A program made the position numbers and the translations under genes. From the NCBI RefSeq assembly GCF_000165425.1, contig NW_001799177.1, positions 186,001 to 250,000 of the forward strand: 64,000 nt of DNA. Reading direction: 5' to 3'. The notes beneath the pieces are model-generated. The model made no database searches and was not told the origin of the DNA. It saw only the letters and a program-made list of their open reading frames with translations. Positions within the stretch are counted from its first letter, which is position 1. Each line of letters opens with the position of its first letter. The stretch comes from Paramecium tetraurelia. Its lineage: Eukaryota; Ciliophora; Oligohymenophorea; Peniculida; Parameciidae. Shown piece after piece: positions 12,076 through 24,196 of the stretch.

Positions 12076-14593
12076 TCAAGAATGAAAAGTATCTTTTTTT
12101 GTAGAAATAGCATACAATTCTTCTGGAAACACAGCATATCTATGATAATTGGATAATCTTGAGTTTATTGTTTACTTTTTGGAACATTTTGGTTCTATTT
12201 TAGGAAACACTATTGAAACATCTTAATAATCTTCCCTTCTTGTAACAGATTGACTCTTTATTGTTTACTTTATGCTTTCTGTTTTTTATGATTTTTCTAA
12301 TGTATTATTTCTAGCTGTTCTCATTTGATTCTTCATTATCTTTTGCTCTTATCTTTGTAATAAACTTGCAAAATTTTGAAATTCCCTAATAAAAGTCTTC
12401 TCATTTAAATTCTTTTATTTAATTTTTACGATTTTCTCCTTATTCTCAATTAAAGCCATCTCTTATTATTGTTATTTAAGCTAAGAATATTCAATATGCT
12501 CATTTATATCTTCAAGTGGGAATTACCTTCTCTTTGGTTAAATGCAACTATAATTCTAAGAGTCATTTTATTCTTTAATCTTAGAATTATTTAAACTATT
12601 ATTTTGAGTTCTGAATCTACTAGTCATAACAAACTCTTAATTAGATTGTTCTGTTCTTCTTTTAAATTTCGGTTGCTAAAATTAAATCTCTGCATTTTCT
12701 AAGCACATTATTGAAAATTTCAGAGGCACTTAAGTTGAATTACTACTACCATCAATTATACCAGATTATGGAGATATATCAAGAGATTATTATGGGATAA
12801 ATTTTTGAATAAATGACTTGTAATCTTATTAAATATCACCAAATGACGAGTTGGCCTGCTATATATGTGAACTGTTTTTTAAGCTATTCTAATTCAATTA
12901 TATTGAGACTTGATTTCTTAAATATTTTTATTTGCATGCTAATTCTGGACACATCCAAATAAAATTTTCAATAATACGAGATTTTTCATTAAAAAATTAA
13001 AGTTGAACTGTTTACTTATCAAATTTGAATTTCTCTGCTTGAAAATTATCCAAGCATAAAATTACTTAATTTTGTTTTCCATTATACAATTAGGATTTCT
13101 CCAAAGTCTGTATTTCTACTTAATAAATCTTCTAAATTTTCTAATAGTATCTGCTTAAAAAGGTAGTTTTTTGTTGCTGAGTGCCTTCCCAAATATTATC
13201 CCCAAACATAAGAATGCTGGTTCCATTAAATTTGAATCTGTAAGTAAGCAAAGCCAATGCAATCACTCTGTATTTTGCTTCACTTGTTGAAACATAAGTG
13301 AACTTAATGTAATCCCTATTGTTGATATAATCAAAAGATATAGATGCTCCAAAATGTAGTAATCCATAGATATCAACTGGTTTTTCATATTGAAGTTCTT
13401 TCAAAGATTCTCTATTCTTATTTAAGTATTCTCTGTTTCTGCAATTCCATTTAGTTTAAATTTATTCTTGTTTAATAACACTATAATCGATTAATTTATC
13501 TTCATTTATGTAAACCATTTAGATTTCTCTAATAAGCCAATTAGGAACAATAGGAACATTTAGAAGATCAAATAAAGCCAAAGATTGTACATAAGTAGAT
13601 TAAACTGAATCATCAAAACTTTTGGATTTAAATTATAGTCTTGCTGATTGGTTATCTGCTACAATCTTAAAATTATTATAGTAATACCGTATTGTATTAT
13701 TCTAAAAACTTTAAGGAATGTTATTAACTTTTAGCAATCTCTTAAATTTTCGAATAGATCTCCATATCAAGATACAAATTTGAATTTGGAATTTGAGAAA
13801 CATAAAAGGAGATTTCTTTGAAGAAATTGTTTCTGTGATTCCATCTGATCCTTCTAAACCACCTTTGAATGACATAAACAGCTCTAGATTGATTAATCAA
13901 TTTCATGATAGCTTGATATTTCATACCATTCGAAGCAATGTCTTTTTTTGCTCTAAAGTATTTTTGAATTCGACATACAGCAGCAAGCTCTTTCAGTTAG
14001 AAATCAAAAAAAATGTGGAGTTATCTATCTCTGTTTTGACTATTATATTGATAGACCTTCTTCAAAATCTTTGGATTGTCTAATTCAATATATTTTAACA
14101 GATTGTATTCTTCTAATTAAAATTTATCTATTCTTTTGAGTAATTCTTAATGGATTGTACGTTCTTAATTAGTGAATACAAATTATTTTATTGGCAACTT
14201 TACTTTAACATATTTTATAAAGTTATAAAGAAATTCGTATTTTATTACGTCTTTATTAATATTTGTTTCTCCAAAGGTTTTTTTTAGTTAGTGACAATTG
14301 AAAAGGATAACGGCAGATTTAATTTTGTGAAATAGTAAAGGGATAAGATTTTTATATTGGCAGCTACTTTAGACGTGTAACCTTATTGTTTTCACGTTTA
14401 CTTCTTTAGCATGCAAATTGAAGGTATTTTAAAATATTTACTCTTACGATTTTAAAATATAAAATCGCTTAACTTAATTTTAATTCAAAAATTGCTTAAG
14501 ATGCTTGACTTTCCATAAATTGATTTTCAAAGCCTTGTAGATTAAATTAGATGCGTTGTTGATTATGTATTATTAGAACCTTCGTCTCTTCAT
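12076..14593 (-). CDS. Large IQ-motif protein of unknown function
   Basis: One intron (22 nt) gives 831 residues exactly. A basic N-terminal domain of about 200 residues has no recognised family. Two IQ-type calmodulin-binding motifs follow (AAVCRIQKYFRAKK and AVYVIQRWFRRIRW). Then comes a folded-looking block of about 180 residues (NWLIREIQMVYI, DIYGLLHFGASISF, YRVIALALLTYRF) and a long Gln/Ser/Asn-rich tail. IQ motifs suggest calmodulin or centrin binding, as in myosins or ciliary scaffolds, but no motor domain is present. Its stop converges on the RING gene at 11800, 275 bases away. Function is unknown. Confidence 0.75.
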
Positions 14594-14745
14594 CTCTTTA
14601 TATGATTAAAGAACTCTAATATAACTAGGCTTATATTATGCAATGAGAATGGCTCTGACCTCCTTTCGCTTATTTACAAAGCTCCGCCATTGACTAACAA
14701 CCATGTGTGCCAATTAAATATTCATAAAATTACAAAAAATATCAA

Positions 14746-15936
14746 TCATTCATAGTTTAATTTAACTTTTTGTTTGTGATAATAGTTTGTCCAAGCCCCT
14801 CCATTGTTAGAGTAATAATCCATAGGATAGATTTGTTTCCAATCAGCCTCCCCCAACATAACATATGTTTCATATGGAGTTAACAAAGGTTTCTAGAATT
14901 ACACTCCCCAGTCGATCGACAGTCTTGGACAAGCAATTTATATGAAGATATCAACCTCGTTCAATTAATTTAGTTGTTCGAAATTGATTTCACTTATCAA
15001 AAGAGTAAAATATTGTATCTAATGCTTTTTCAACAATTCTTCAATTCTCTACAAAATCTAAGTGCTCCCTTGTCTTCCAAGTGTGCTCATAATGATGCAT
15101 GCTAATTAAGGTTACATTTTCTGGCATTGCACAATTTATTAATATCTCAAATTCATCATTTTTGGATTGTCGTACTTTTCTATAGTAAGTCGATAAGTGT
15201 ATGGATCATATTAGAAGAATTCAAATTGTGGATTTTGAATCATGGTTGACTCCATATGAAATCTACCATCACATACAAAGATGACTATATTTCTACTATC
15301 TTAAGATACCTCTAATTTAGGGGAAGTGCATCCCAAGACTTCACCTGAAGATCTAGGTTTTTCTTAGGGAATTGCAATTTTATAACCATCCTCCTCTAAT
15401 TATTTCTTGAGTAAGTGGATATAAGTATTAAATTGAATTGTACCCATTAGATAGTATTTGATATTCTTATCAGTGAAATTCTTTTAGATGGTTTCAAATA
15501 AGTGTTTAGTGTCAATGTTAATTTCCACAAAAACATACAAGGTTTTAACTGCACATTCATTAATTGGAACCAAACAACTGTGACCATAATGAATTATGTA
15601 ATCAGCTTGCATTTCATCTGCGGTCAAATCATCAATGCAACAAGCTCCATATGTGACATCTCCACTTATAAAGGTTTCACAACCAGTAAATGTTGTTAGA
15701 ATATCTGATATCATGCAAGAATATAGTAATAGTCCTTCTGGAAATTACAAATTGATTAAGATGTTTTGTCTTTACAGTCTCTCTTGAGTCTCAATAATTC
15801 TGCTGATTGTCTTATGAATTTCAAAATTGTAATGTTTGGGTAACTAACTTATTGCATTATTCAAGGCTTAATTGTTTAATATGTATTCTGGTATTTGATT
15901 TAAGAGTTTAGGTTTGTTCTAAACATTTTAGATCAT
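14746..15936 (-). CDS. DPH1: Diphthamide synthesis protein DPH1 (radical Fe-S enzyme subunit)
   Basis: With DPH2, DPH1 transfers a 3-amino-3-carboxypropyl group from S-adenosylmethionine to a histidine of elongation factor 2, the first step of diphthamide synthesis. The gene is intronless, 396 residues. Family blocks are obvious: [53 protein letters not shown] and [14 protein letters not shown]. The three cysteines expected to hold the 4Fe-4S cluster can be placed in YGACC, VLGCTSP and IACPR. The start at 15936 keeps the conserved N-terminal IPE...LN region. Identification is firm; DPH1 rather than DPH2 is favoured by the intact first Cys motif. Confidence 0.93.
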
Positions 15937-16030
15937 TAATAAATAATTTAATATTCTAAGAAAAATGTGCATCATAAGACTATACAATATTCTAACACAT
16001 TTAATATATTTTAATATTTATGATGATATC

Positions 16031-17108
<1,078 letters not shown>

Positions 17109-17197
17109 TTATTTATAATATTTGCAATGAGTATTTCAAGATATGTATATATAATCTAAAAATTCTCAACATCGGTATTATTTATTTTTAAATTAAT

Positions 17198-17832
17198 ATG
17201 GATTCAATTTTCGGCTTATAAGGAGGTGATTTTGTTATTGTTGCATGTGATGGCAGCATAGCTCACAGCATTCTAAAAATTAAGGAAACCGAAGACAAAA
17301 TTCTTAAGCTTGATGATCATAAGATTTTTGGGATTTCAGGAGAAGGAGCTGACAGAAACTCTTTTGGAGAAATAGTACATAAGAATCATTGTCTCATAAG
17401 ATATAAAACTGGCGGATACATGAATCTCCAAGAAACTGCTCATTTTGTTAGGTATTGTAATGAGTCATTCGATAAGATCCATGTATGCTTAAGCCATCAG
17501 ATCAAGAGATGGCCCTCACTAATGCAATGGTTTATTGGGAGGAGTTGATTCAGATGGTACACCTTCACTTTATTGGCTTGACTATTTGGGATCCCTATAA
17601 AAGATTACAAGAGGAGCTCAAGGCTATGCAAATTATTTCCTATTGGGTTTGTTGGATAATCAATATAAGCCTGTATATAATTGATAATTATCATAAGAAT
17701 TTAACTAAAGAAGAAGGAATTGAAATAATAAAGAAATGCATTAAAGAATTATAAACTAGATTTCTGATTGCCTAAAATAAATTCATTGTTAAGATTGTTA
17801 CCAAATAAGGAATTGAAGCATTCACAATTTGA
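17198..17832 (+). CDS. PSMB2: 20S proteasome subunit beta type-2 (beta-4)
   Basis: This is a structural, non-catalytic beta subunit of the 20S core; as expected it lacks the processed N-terminal Thr of active beta subunits. Two introns (25 nt each, both ending in AAG) give 194 residues, close to the family length. Matching blocks are GLQGGDFVIVACD, KIFGISGEGADR, FVRSMYAQAIRSR, GGVDSDGTPSLYWLDYLGSL, GLLDNQYKP and KKCIKELQTRFLIAQNKFIV. The two AAG introns are well supported because removing them restores continuous family alignment. Confidence 0.92.
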
Positions 17833-18671
17833 ACATAATTACAATTATAAAATGTTATTTTCAATAATTAATGACTTTCTAATATCAACATCATATACTA
17901 GAGGAAATATTTGTTGCAATAACTGGAAAAGTTATCATTTCAATTATATTCGAGAATTTTATGAATTCTAATTTATTTGAAACAACCTATCTTTTAATTT
18001 ATTGGATTGATAGCGAATATGTAATAAATTCTAATTTTAAATCCTTATTTTGGATAAAAATTAACCTTCCTTTGACTTTGAATCCTAACAGATTGATATA
18101 CCTTTAGTTTAATTTTGTTTTATACTTAGCAATTTTTTAGGAATTTCTTATTTTTTTGTTAATGTCATTTCAAATTTTTTTACTGAACCTCAAATTTCAG
18201 ATTTATTTTATCTCAATATTCTTTCTAATAATATTTCTTTTTGCTTAATTTATTCACTTTTTTTCGTTCTTATTCAGCCATTATATCAGAGTATCATTAT
18301 CTAAACTTTTCTTCCCCCCTTTTAATATCTAAATCATTTAGTTTGCAAAAATCATTCAACATACAACTTGTATAATATTATATAAATGAGATACTTAAAG
18401 AAATCTAATTGATTTAAGTATTTTACAAATAAAGAAATAAATAGATAGGATAATAATTAAATTATAAATTAATGAAGTTGTTTAAATGAGAATAGAAAAC
18501 CAGAACAGGTAATTCAGAGTCAGCTAGTAATATTATTAGTCTAATTTTACAATATAATTAAAAATAATAGATATTATTCTAGAAAAGTGAATGGTTTGTT
18601 CAAACAGGGCAATATTTATTTACTCTAATATTTTATGTGTTGTATTATATGAATATGATTTATTTAAATGG
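17833..18671. other. Intergenic, possibly holding gene remnants
   Basis: This is the longest gene-poor stretch of the first 20 kb. A short minus-strand open frame near 18290 begins MAEQERKKVNKLSKKK and soon ends. I could not extend it with a convincing intron. Nothing else is recognisable. Confidence 0.4.
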
Positions 18672-18875
18672 TCAAGGGTTTTAACCCAATAATTCTTGGA
18701 GTCTTTATTTTCTTTGCTCGAGTTAAGAAGTCTCTTCTCTGATCTTCCTAACTTCTTCTTCCAAGAGTTCTCTTGTGATGTGTGTCTGAAGGAATTGCTC
18801 ACCTCTGCTTTAATAAAGGAAATTGCTGTGTCCATACAAAACGATTAAACCCTACAGATTAAGGTTATTATTCAT
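18672..18875 (-). CDS. Small coiled-coil protein (57 aa)
   Basis: One 30-nt intron gives exactly 57 residues. The protein is strongly helical and charged: RELLEEEVRKIREETSQ is followed by LEQRKQRLQELLGQNP, with heptad-like leucines. A frame on the same strand beginning MDTAISFIK overlaps it but lacks coding character. Product unknown; such small coiled-coil proteins are common in ciliate axonemes and complexes. It lies 30 bases downstream of the next minus-strand gene. Confidence 0.6.
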
Positions 18876-18905
18876 ACAAGTGCTCCAGAAAATACGAAAA
18901 TCAAT

Positions 18906-19291
18906 TCATAAAGTGGTAACTCGACATTATTTTATTAATTAAGGGGCTTAGAGATACAAATAAAAATTTACATCATCCATTACTAAGTATCCATGAGGTT
19001 AATTTGCCAAGGGATCAGTTTCATCGGCATGGAAATATGGGTCAGACCAATAGAATCTCTCAAAACTATACATATGAGTGATATCAGAAACCTGAAAAAG
19101 GGAGCATCCACTAGATGTTGATATGGATTTGTATTGTCATGGTGAGGGTGATCATGGAGATCAGTGAAGCCAGTGATGCAAACTAATTTGCCACTATCAT
19201 TTGAAATCCAATTTTAGACTGTGTTTAATTTAACATGGTGATGGCCATGTCCACCTGATCCAAATCTAAATAAACCTAAAATTCTTTTCAT
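18906..19291 (-). CDS. Small His-rich protein, possibly mitochondrial
   Basis: One 20-nt intron (beginning GTG, therefore uncertain) gives exactly 121 residues. The N-terminus is basic with MKRILGLFRFGSGG, compatible with a mitochondrial presequence, followed by HGHHHVKL. A conserved-looking tail follows: MYSFERFYWSDPYF, DETDPLANQPHGYLVMDDVN. I suspect a ciliate respiratory-complex accessory subunit, but that is inference. No catalytic motif is seen. Confidence 0.6.
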
Positions 19292-19349
19292 TATTTTATT
19301 ATTATAGATAATAATAATAATTATTAATATGAATAGATTATAACAAGTA

Positions 19350-20116
19350 TCAACAACAATTATTTCCATTAGGAGTATCTATTGTTTTCAACTAAACAGC
19401 TTCTTCATAAGTGTTTATTACTTGTATTTCCTTATCCCTCTTTTTATACTATCCCCCAATCTTGATTCCTGGCTTAACATCAAAATAACATCATTACATC
19501 TTATCCAAGCAGTATTTTTTGATCATCAATCTCCTGCAAGATCCTTTGTGTTGATTAATAGAATGCTGATTGCACATTGATACCCTGTTTGGCAGATATC
19601 TCAAGAAAGATCAGTGACTATGATTGGGCATATTACCACCCTTCTTCATATGTTACTGCTCGCCTCTACATAAAATCAATGCTAATTACTCGGATTCCAA
19701 ATCAATCTTATTACCACATAGCACAATTACCATATTGGCATTCCCATTATTTTTTATCTCTTCCATCCATCTTTGCAAATTATGAAACGAGTTTTTATTC
19801 GTAATATCGTACACCAGTAAAGCTCCTTCAGATATAATATTCCAGTACCAATAGCTGATCGATAATAACTACGAATAATAGATCTGAAGTTCTCTTAACC
19901 AGCGGTATCCCATATCTACAATTTGATGTTCATCCCATTCACTTTAATGATTTTTGCTCCGAATTCAACACCTATTGTGGCATCATGTTACTCTCTGATT
20001 TCATTTTCAATCAATTACAAAAGGATGCTCGACTTTCCTACTCCTAATCATTGCATAACAATTAAACCTGTATCCCCTATGATTATATACTTAAACATCA
20101 GACTGTAATTAGACAT
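19350..20116 (-). CDS. RAB2: Rab2-like small GTPase
   Basis: Rab2 acts in ER-Golgi traffic. Four introns (24, 23, 26, 25 nt) give 222 residues. All G-boxes are present: G1 GDTGVGKSS, switch I TIGVEFG, G3 WDTAGQENFRS, G4 GNKIDLES and G5 EISAKQ. FKYIIIGDTG and the C-terminal double cysteine (NGNNCC), the site for geranylgeranylation, are typical. The first intron begins with GTT and the third ends in GAG, both unusual but needed to restore the conserved blocks. Assignment to Rab2 rather than Rab4/14 rests on the FKYIIIGDTGVGKS and HDATIGVEFGAK blocks. Confidence 0.9.
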
Positions 20117-20149
20117 CTCTTTGTATTTAAATTATAATTTAATAAACAA

Positions 20150-20416
20150 TCATATTAATTTTTATTCATCTATACGAATTTTCCATTATAGAATCTCCTC
20201 AGTAGTTCTACCAAATTGTTTATTTGCAACATGCTACTTTAATAATGCATAGGTTGATCCTTTCCTTACTACCTAACATATGCACAATTAGCCTATTGCT
20301 GAAATAAGGAATGCAATTTATGGTTAAAATAATTTACAGCCACATTGTTTATTATTTTTGATTTATCCATAAAAAATATACCTCTAACCATTAAATAGCT
20401 GAAGTTTAATATTCAT
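20150..20416 (-). CDS. Small predicted membrane protein (88 aa)
   Basis: This intronless frame from ATG to TGA encodes 88 residues. It has one hydrophobic segment (CGCKLFQPQIAFLISAIGQL) and a basic C-terminal half (VRKGSTYALLKQHVANKQFG, TTEEILQWKIRIDEQKLI). The other two frames are less protein-like. No family is recognised; size and composition would suit a mitochondrial or ER small membrane protein. It lies 33 bases upstream of the Rab gene start on the same strand. Confidence 0.55.
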
Positions 20417-21156
20417 TAGATTCTATCAATTAGTTCTACTAATTCAAATTAAACACATTCAAATAGTAATTTTATAAGAAAACTCTCAAAATTTTTTGAT
20501 TATTTTGTGAATAGTTTCAATAATTTTATACCTAATTTTTTTTAGATTTATTAGAGATGGGCAATCTATTTTTAAGGTTATTCAAATCTTAAATAAAAAA
20601 AGTATAATTGATTTTTTTAGCATCTTCCTTCCTTTTTAAGATTTTTAAATTCTTAATTTCTATATTCATCTAATTTGTTTAAATAATAATCATAATTTAA
20701 TTGTCGTTCATTTATAGATATATCTATCACATTTTAGAACGACTTTTTTTGATCCTTTTGCATTTTATAATAAATTCTTCTTGAAAATGAAAAAGTTCAT
20801 AAACATTTTTGATTTAATCTTCTATAACAAACCTTCTTTAACGAATTCTAATAGTTGAGCGTTATGATTTATCAATAAGTTTGATTTGTCTATTATTTTA
20901 TAATGCAAATGATAAAGGATATTCTTAAATTATAATATTAAGCCGGTTGGCTGTCATAGCAAAATTATTTTTAAGTAGAAATTTAGGAATGTTAATAAAA
21001 TCTGAGATTTGTGATTATAAAAATATATTTAATAATTAGTTGAAAGTAGAAAATTGTAGATGATGTTGATGTTATAAAGATATAGTATTATATTTAGCGA
21101 AATACAAAATAAAAGGTTGGGGAAATATAAATTAAATTTAATTAATTTGTGGTTGA
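20417..21156. other. Intergenic between divergent genes
   Basis: This is AT-rich sequence with T-runs. I see no gene or RNA. It should hold the promoters of the 88-aa gene and of the plus-strand gene at 21157. Confidence 0.5.
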
Positions 21157-22530
21157 ATGTCTATTACAGTTGAAGATTTGGCAGCTAATATCGAGACAGT
21201 GTTGGCCTCTTTGGGTGATGAAAAAATGTATTCTTGTCTTCATCTTGTAGGGTCAACTGGGAAGTGGTTGAGCAGACCGAACATAACCTAATGAAACATT
21301 TTGATTAACTATTTGAGAGATTATACACCCTCAAAGATTCATTATAAAGAGTTTTCTTAATAAACATCAAAAATTTGAGATAATACGATGCTAAGGATTT
21401 GGTCTAAAAGGTTAAAGATAAGAAACTAGAACCTATTGTATTAAAATCACTCACTCAATATGCCTTTAAAAATGATAAGGATGAATTATTACTTAATCCA
21501 TCTCTCATTAAAGGATAAGTGAATAGTATTGTATTACCTTGGGTCGGTAATAACTTATCAGTGACTGACAAAATTAAAGAAACCAATGAATGGCTTGATT
21601 CAAAATTAGCTGAATTAGAAGTCTTCAAACCCAAAGAAACCTAAGAATCTCATAAAACCTTAGATGTGCAACCAAAAAATGAAGGAAACGATAAAAGTAT
21701 CATAATTTATTCTAATCATAAGACAATTACACATTCAAGAGTGACAAATTAAACGAAATTGCTTCATAAATTTAAACTATGCACATCCCAAACACCAATA
21801 ACATGATTAGCATTAAGACATACACTTAAATAGTTGAAGGCAGTGTTGAATTGGCTGAACCTGAATTTATTAGAATTACTTTAGAAAACAGAAAGGCCAG
21901 AAGGGAAGTCCTTTATTCTGATGGAGCTAAATATGTTCAATTATTGTTGGATTATGTTAACGATATTGAAAATCTTTTGATGAAGGCATAAGAAGAAATT
22001 TGCAAGAAAATTGATATTTCACAATAAACACTCGAACAAAGCGAAATGTTGTTAATGGAAAGAGGACTTGGATAACATGTATTCATGTTACAAGCTTCAG
22101 CAAGATAAAGAATCAAGGACAAACTACCAAAGTAGAAGTAGGTTTAGATGAATGCAACAAAAGAAATCATCAGATATCAAATCAAATTGTTAAATGAGAA
22201 ACAAGATTTCTTGAAGAATATGATTGACAAATTGCCTACAAACTACGAATCTGGATAATTGGTTCCAATGGTATTAAATTTAGTTATGGGAGATATGATA
22301 TTCGAAGAACATAGCTATGAAGAAGAAGACTATATTTCAAATCTTGAAAATCCATGTACAATATTCCCTCTATTTTAGAATTATTCTAAGATCCAGATAT
22401 GATGGAATTACTAAAGTCAATTGAAACTGGAGTTGTTTAATTATTGGGAAAAACTGCATTTGCATAACCCCCAGGCGGTATGATGGGCAACATTCCTCCA
22501 CAAATGTTATAGAAATAATAATAATAGTGA
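21157..22530 (+). CDS. Unknown mostly helical protein with Gln-rich tail
   Basis: Three introns (23, 26, 23 nt) give exactly 433 residues. The protein is helical throughout and starts MSITVEDLAANIETVLASLG. It has long amphipathic stretches (DYVNDIENLLMKAQEEICKK) and ends with a Gly/Pro/Met patch and five glutamines. There is no membrane segment or catalytic motif. Codon use and spacing match the neighbours. I do not recognise the family; a structural or ciliary role is only a guess from the coiled-coil-like composition. Confidence 0.65.
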
Positions 22531-22646
22531 TAAACGTAAATTTTACATATATAAAATAAATTTATCAACATTGTCTTTAATTTAGTGTTTTAAAATTAAA
22601 TTCAAAACAAAATAAACGTAATAATTATATTTCAAAATTTGTTTGA

Positions 22647-24076
22647 ATGAGTTAATCAAATCCAAGTCACAATTATTATTCGCAAGGTGTATCAGATAAA
22701 TTCAAGCCTCCTTTCAATTAAAAATTACTCAAAGAAAAAATTAATGAATTACAGAATGCTATTCAAAGAACAGAAAAAGAATATAATTAAGCAAATCAAA
22801 TAAGTGATAAGACAAATAGTAAGGCTAAATAATCATTAAATTCGTTCGATAGGACCTAAAATTAAAAAGATTCATAGATTGAAAACCTAATTGTTGAAAA
22901 TCAAATTCTAGTTAAAGCCATTTAAAAATTAGAAACTAAGGTCAAGAACTAAGTTTAATTATAAAATGAAAATCAAACCCTTAAACAAAATGTTGAAGAC
23001 ATAAAATCAGAAAATGAGTTATTAAAATAAAAAAAAACGTTAAAAAATGATAGCAAATTATCATCTGATGCTGCCCTAGGAATTTTAGCAGCAAAAAGAA
23101 GCTAAGAAATCTAAATATTAACTAATGAAGTCAAAGAAACAAAATAGAAAAATCAAAACCTCTAAGGAAAATTAGATAAACTCATTTTAGAGAATTAGCA
23201 CTTGTAGTCTATAATCAAAAATTCAGAGAACTAATAATTGAGATCTGATTCATAGAATAATTCAATTAAAAAAAATAATTTTGTTGAAAAGCATTCTGAT
23301 TAAAATTAAACTAAATAAAATGAGCAAATATTTTAACTCTAGTTAGAACTAGATGATGCAAAAAAAACAATAACACAACTACAAAAATTAAATAAAGCAA
23401 ATCATTATACATAATAATCATCTAATTATAAATTTAGTAATTCTAATGATAAGATATCAAAAAGTTAATCTTTAGAACCATCTCATTTTGATAAAGATAA
23501 GAGGATGAAAGAGCTAGAAGAAAAGATAAAAAAGCTATAATTTGAAAAGGATAGCCAACTTTATACTACAAAATTAGAATGTGCACAGGATTTGAAATAG
23601 TTTCAAGAGAAATTGAAATAGGAGTACAATTAAAAATAGTAATTTGAAAATGATTACGACAAGCCAACTTAAGATAAAGTAAAGAAATTGAGTGCTGAAA
23701 ACACTAAATTTCAAATAATGCTTGAAAGATAGAATAAGGAAATCATGAATATGGAGAGAAAATTTACTGGTATGCATATAATATTTATACATCTTTAGAA
23801 TTATTAATGTAAAAGGAAGAACTTTAATAAAATTTGTTGAAAGAACAACAGTTTTAAGGGTATCTTAAATAGGAAAAGTCTTTGTTACAAAATTCATTGA
23901 AAGAAAAAGATAAAGAAATCAGTGAGCTTAAGGATGATATCATCAAACTTTCAAAGGAAAGACAATAATTAAAAGATCAAATAGAGAAGCTAAAATTTGA
24001 AGTCAAAATGAGTTAAATTAAAAGCAGTAATAGACCTCAAAGTCATCAAAGTGAAACTAGTAAAAGGAACAGATGA
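22647..24076 (+). CDS. Coiled-coil protein
   Basis: One intron (29 nt) gives exactly 466 residues. Almost the whole protein is predicted coiled coil, rich in Lys, Glu, Gln and Asn (for example KDKEISELKDDIIKLSKERQ). The first 30 residues and the Ser-rich C-terminus (SSNRPQSHQSETSKRN) are polar and likely disordered. It gives no clue to partner or location; comparable ciliate proteins are basal-body, axonemal or cytoskeletal. Confidence 0.7.
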
Positions 24077-24196
24077 TTATTATTATTTAATATTGGTATT
24101 CTATTAAGTTCTTATATTTAATTCTAAATCTATCTTGATTCTCTGTTAAAATTGGATGAAAGTGATTTATAAATTGTTAATTTGATTATTTTTATA

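Noticed and set aside
18620-18835. Minus-strand frame beginning MDTAISFIKAEVS
   Set aside because: It overlaps the 57-aa coiled-coil gene in another frame. The overlapping frame has heptad spacing and a clean intron, while this one continues into random hydrophobic sequence.
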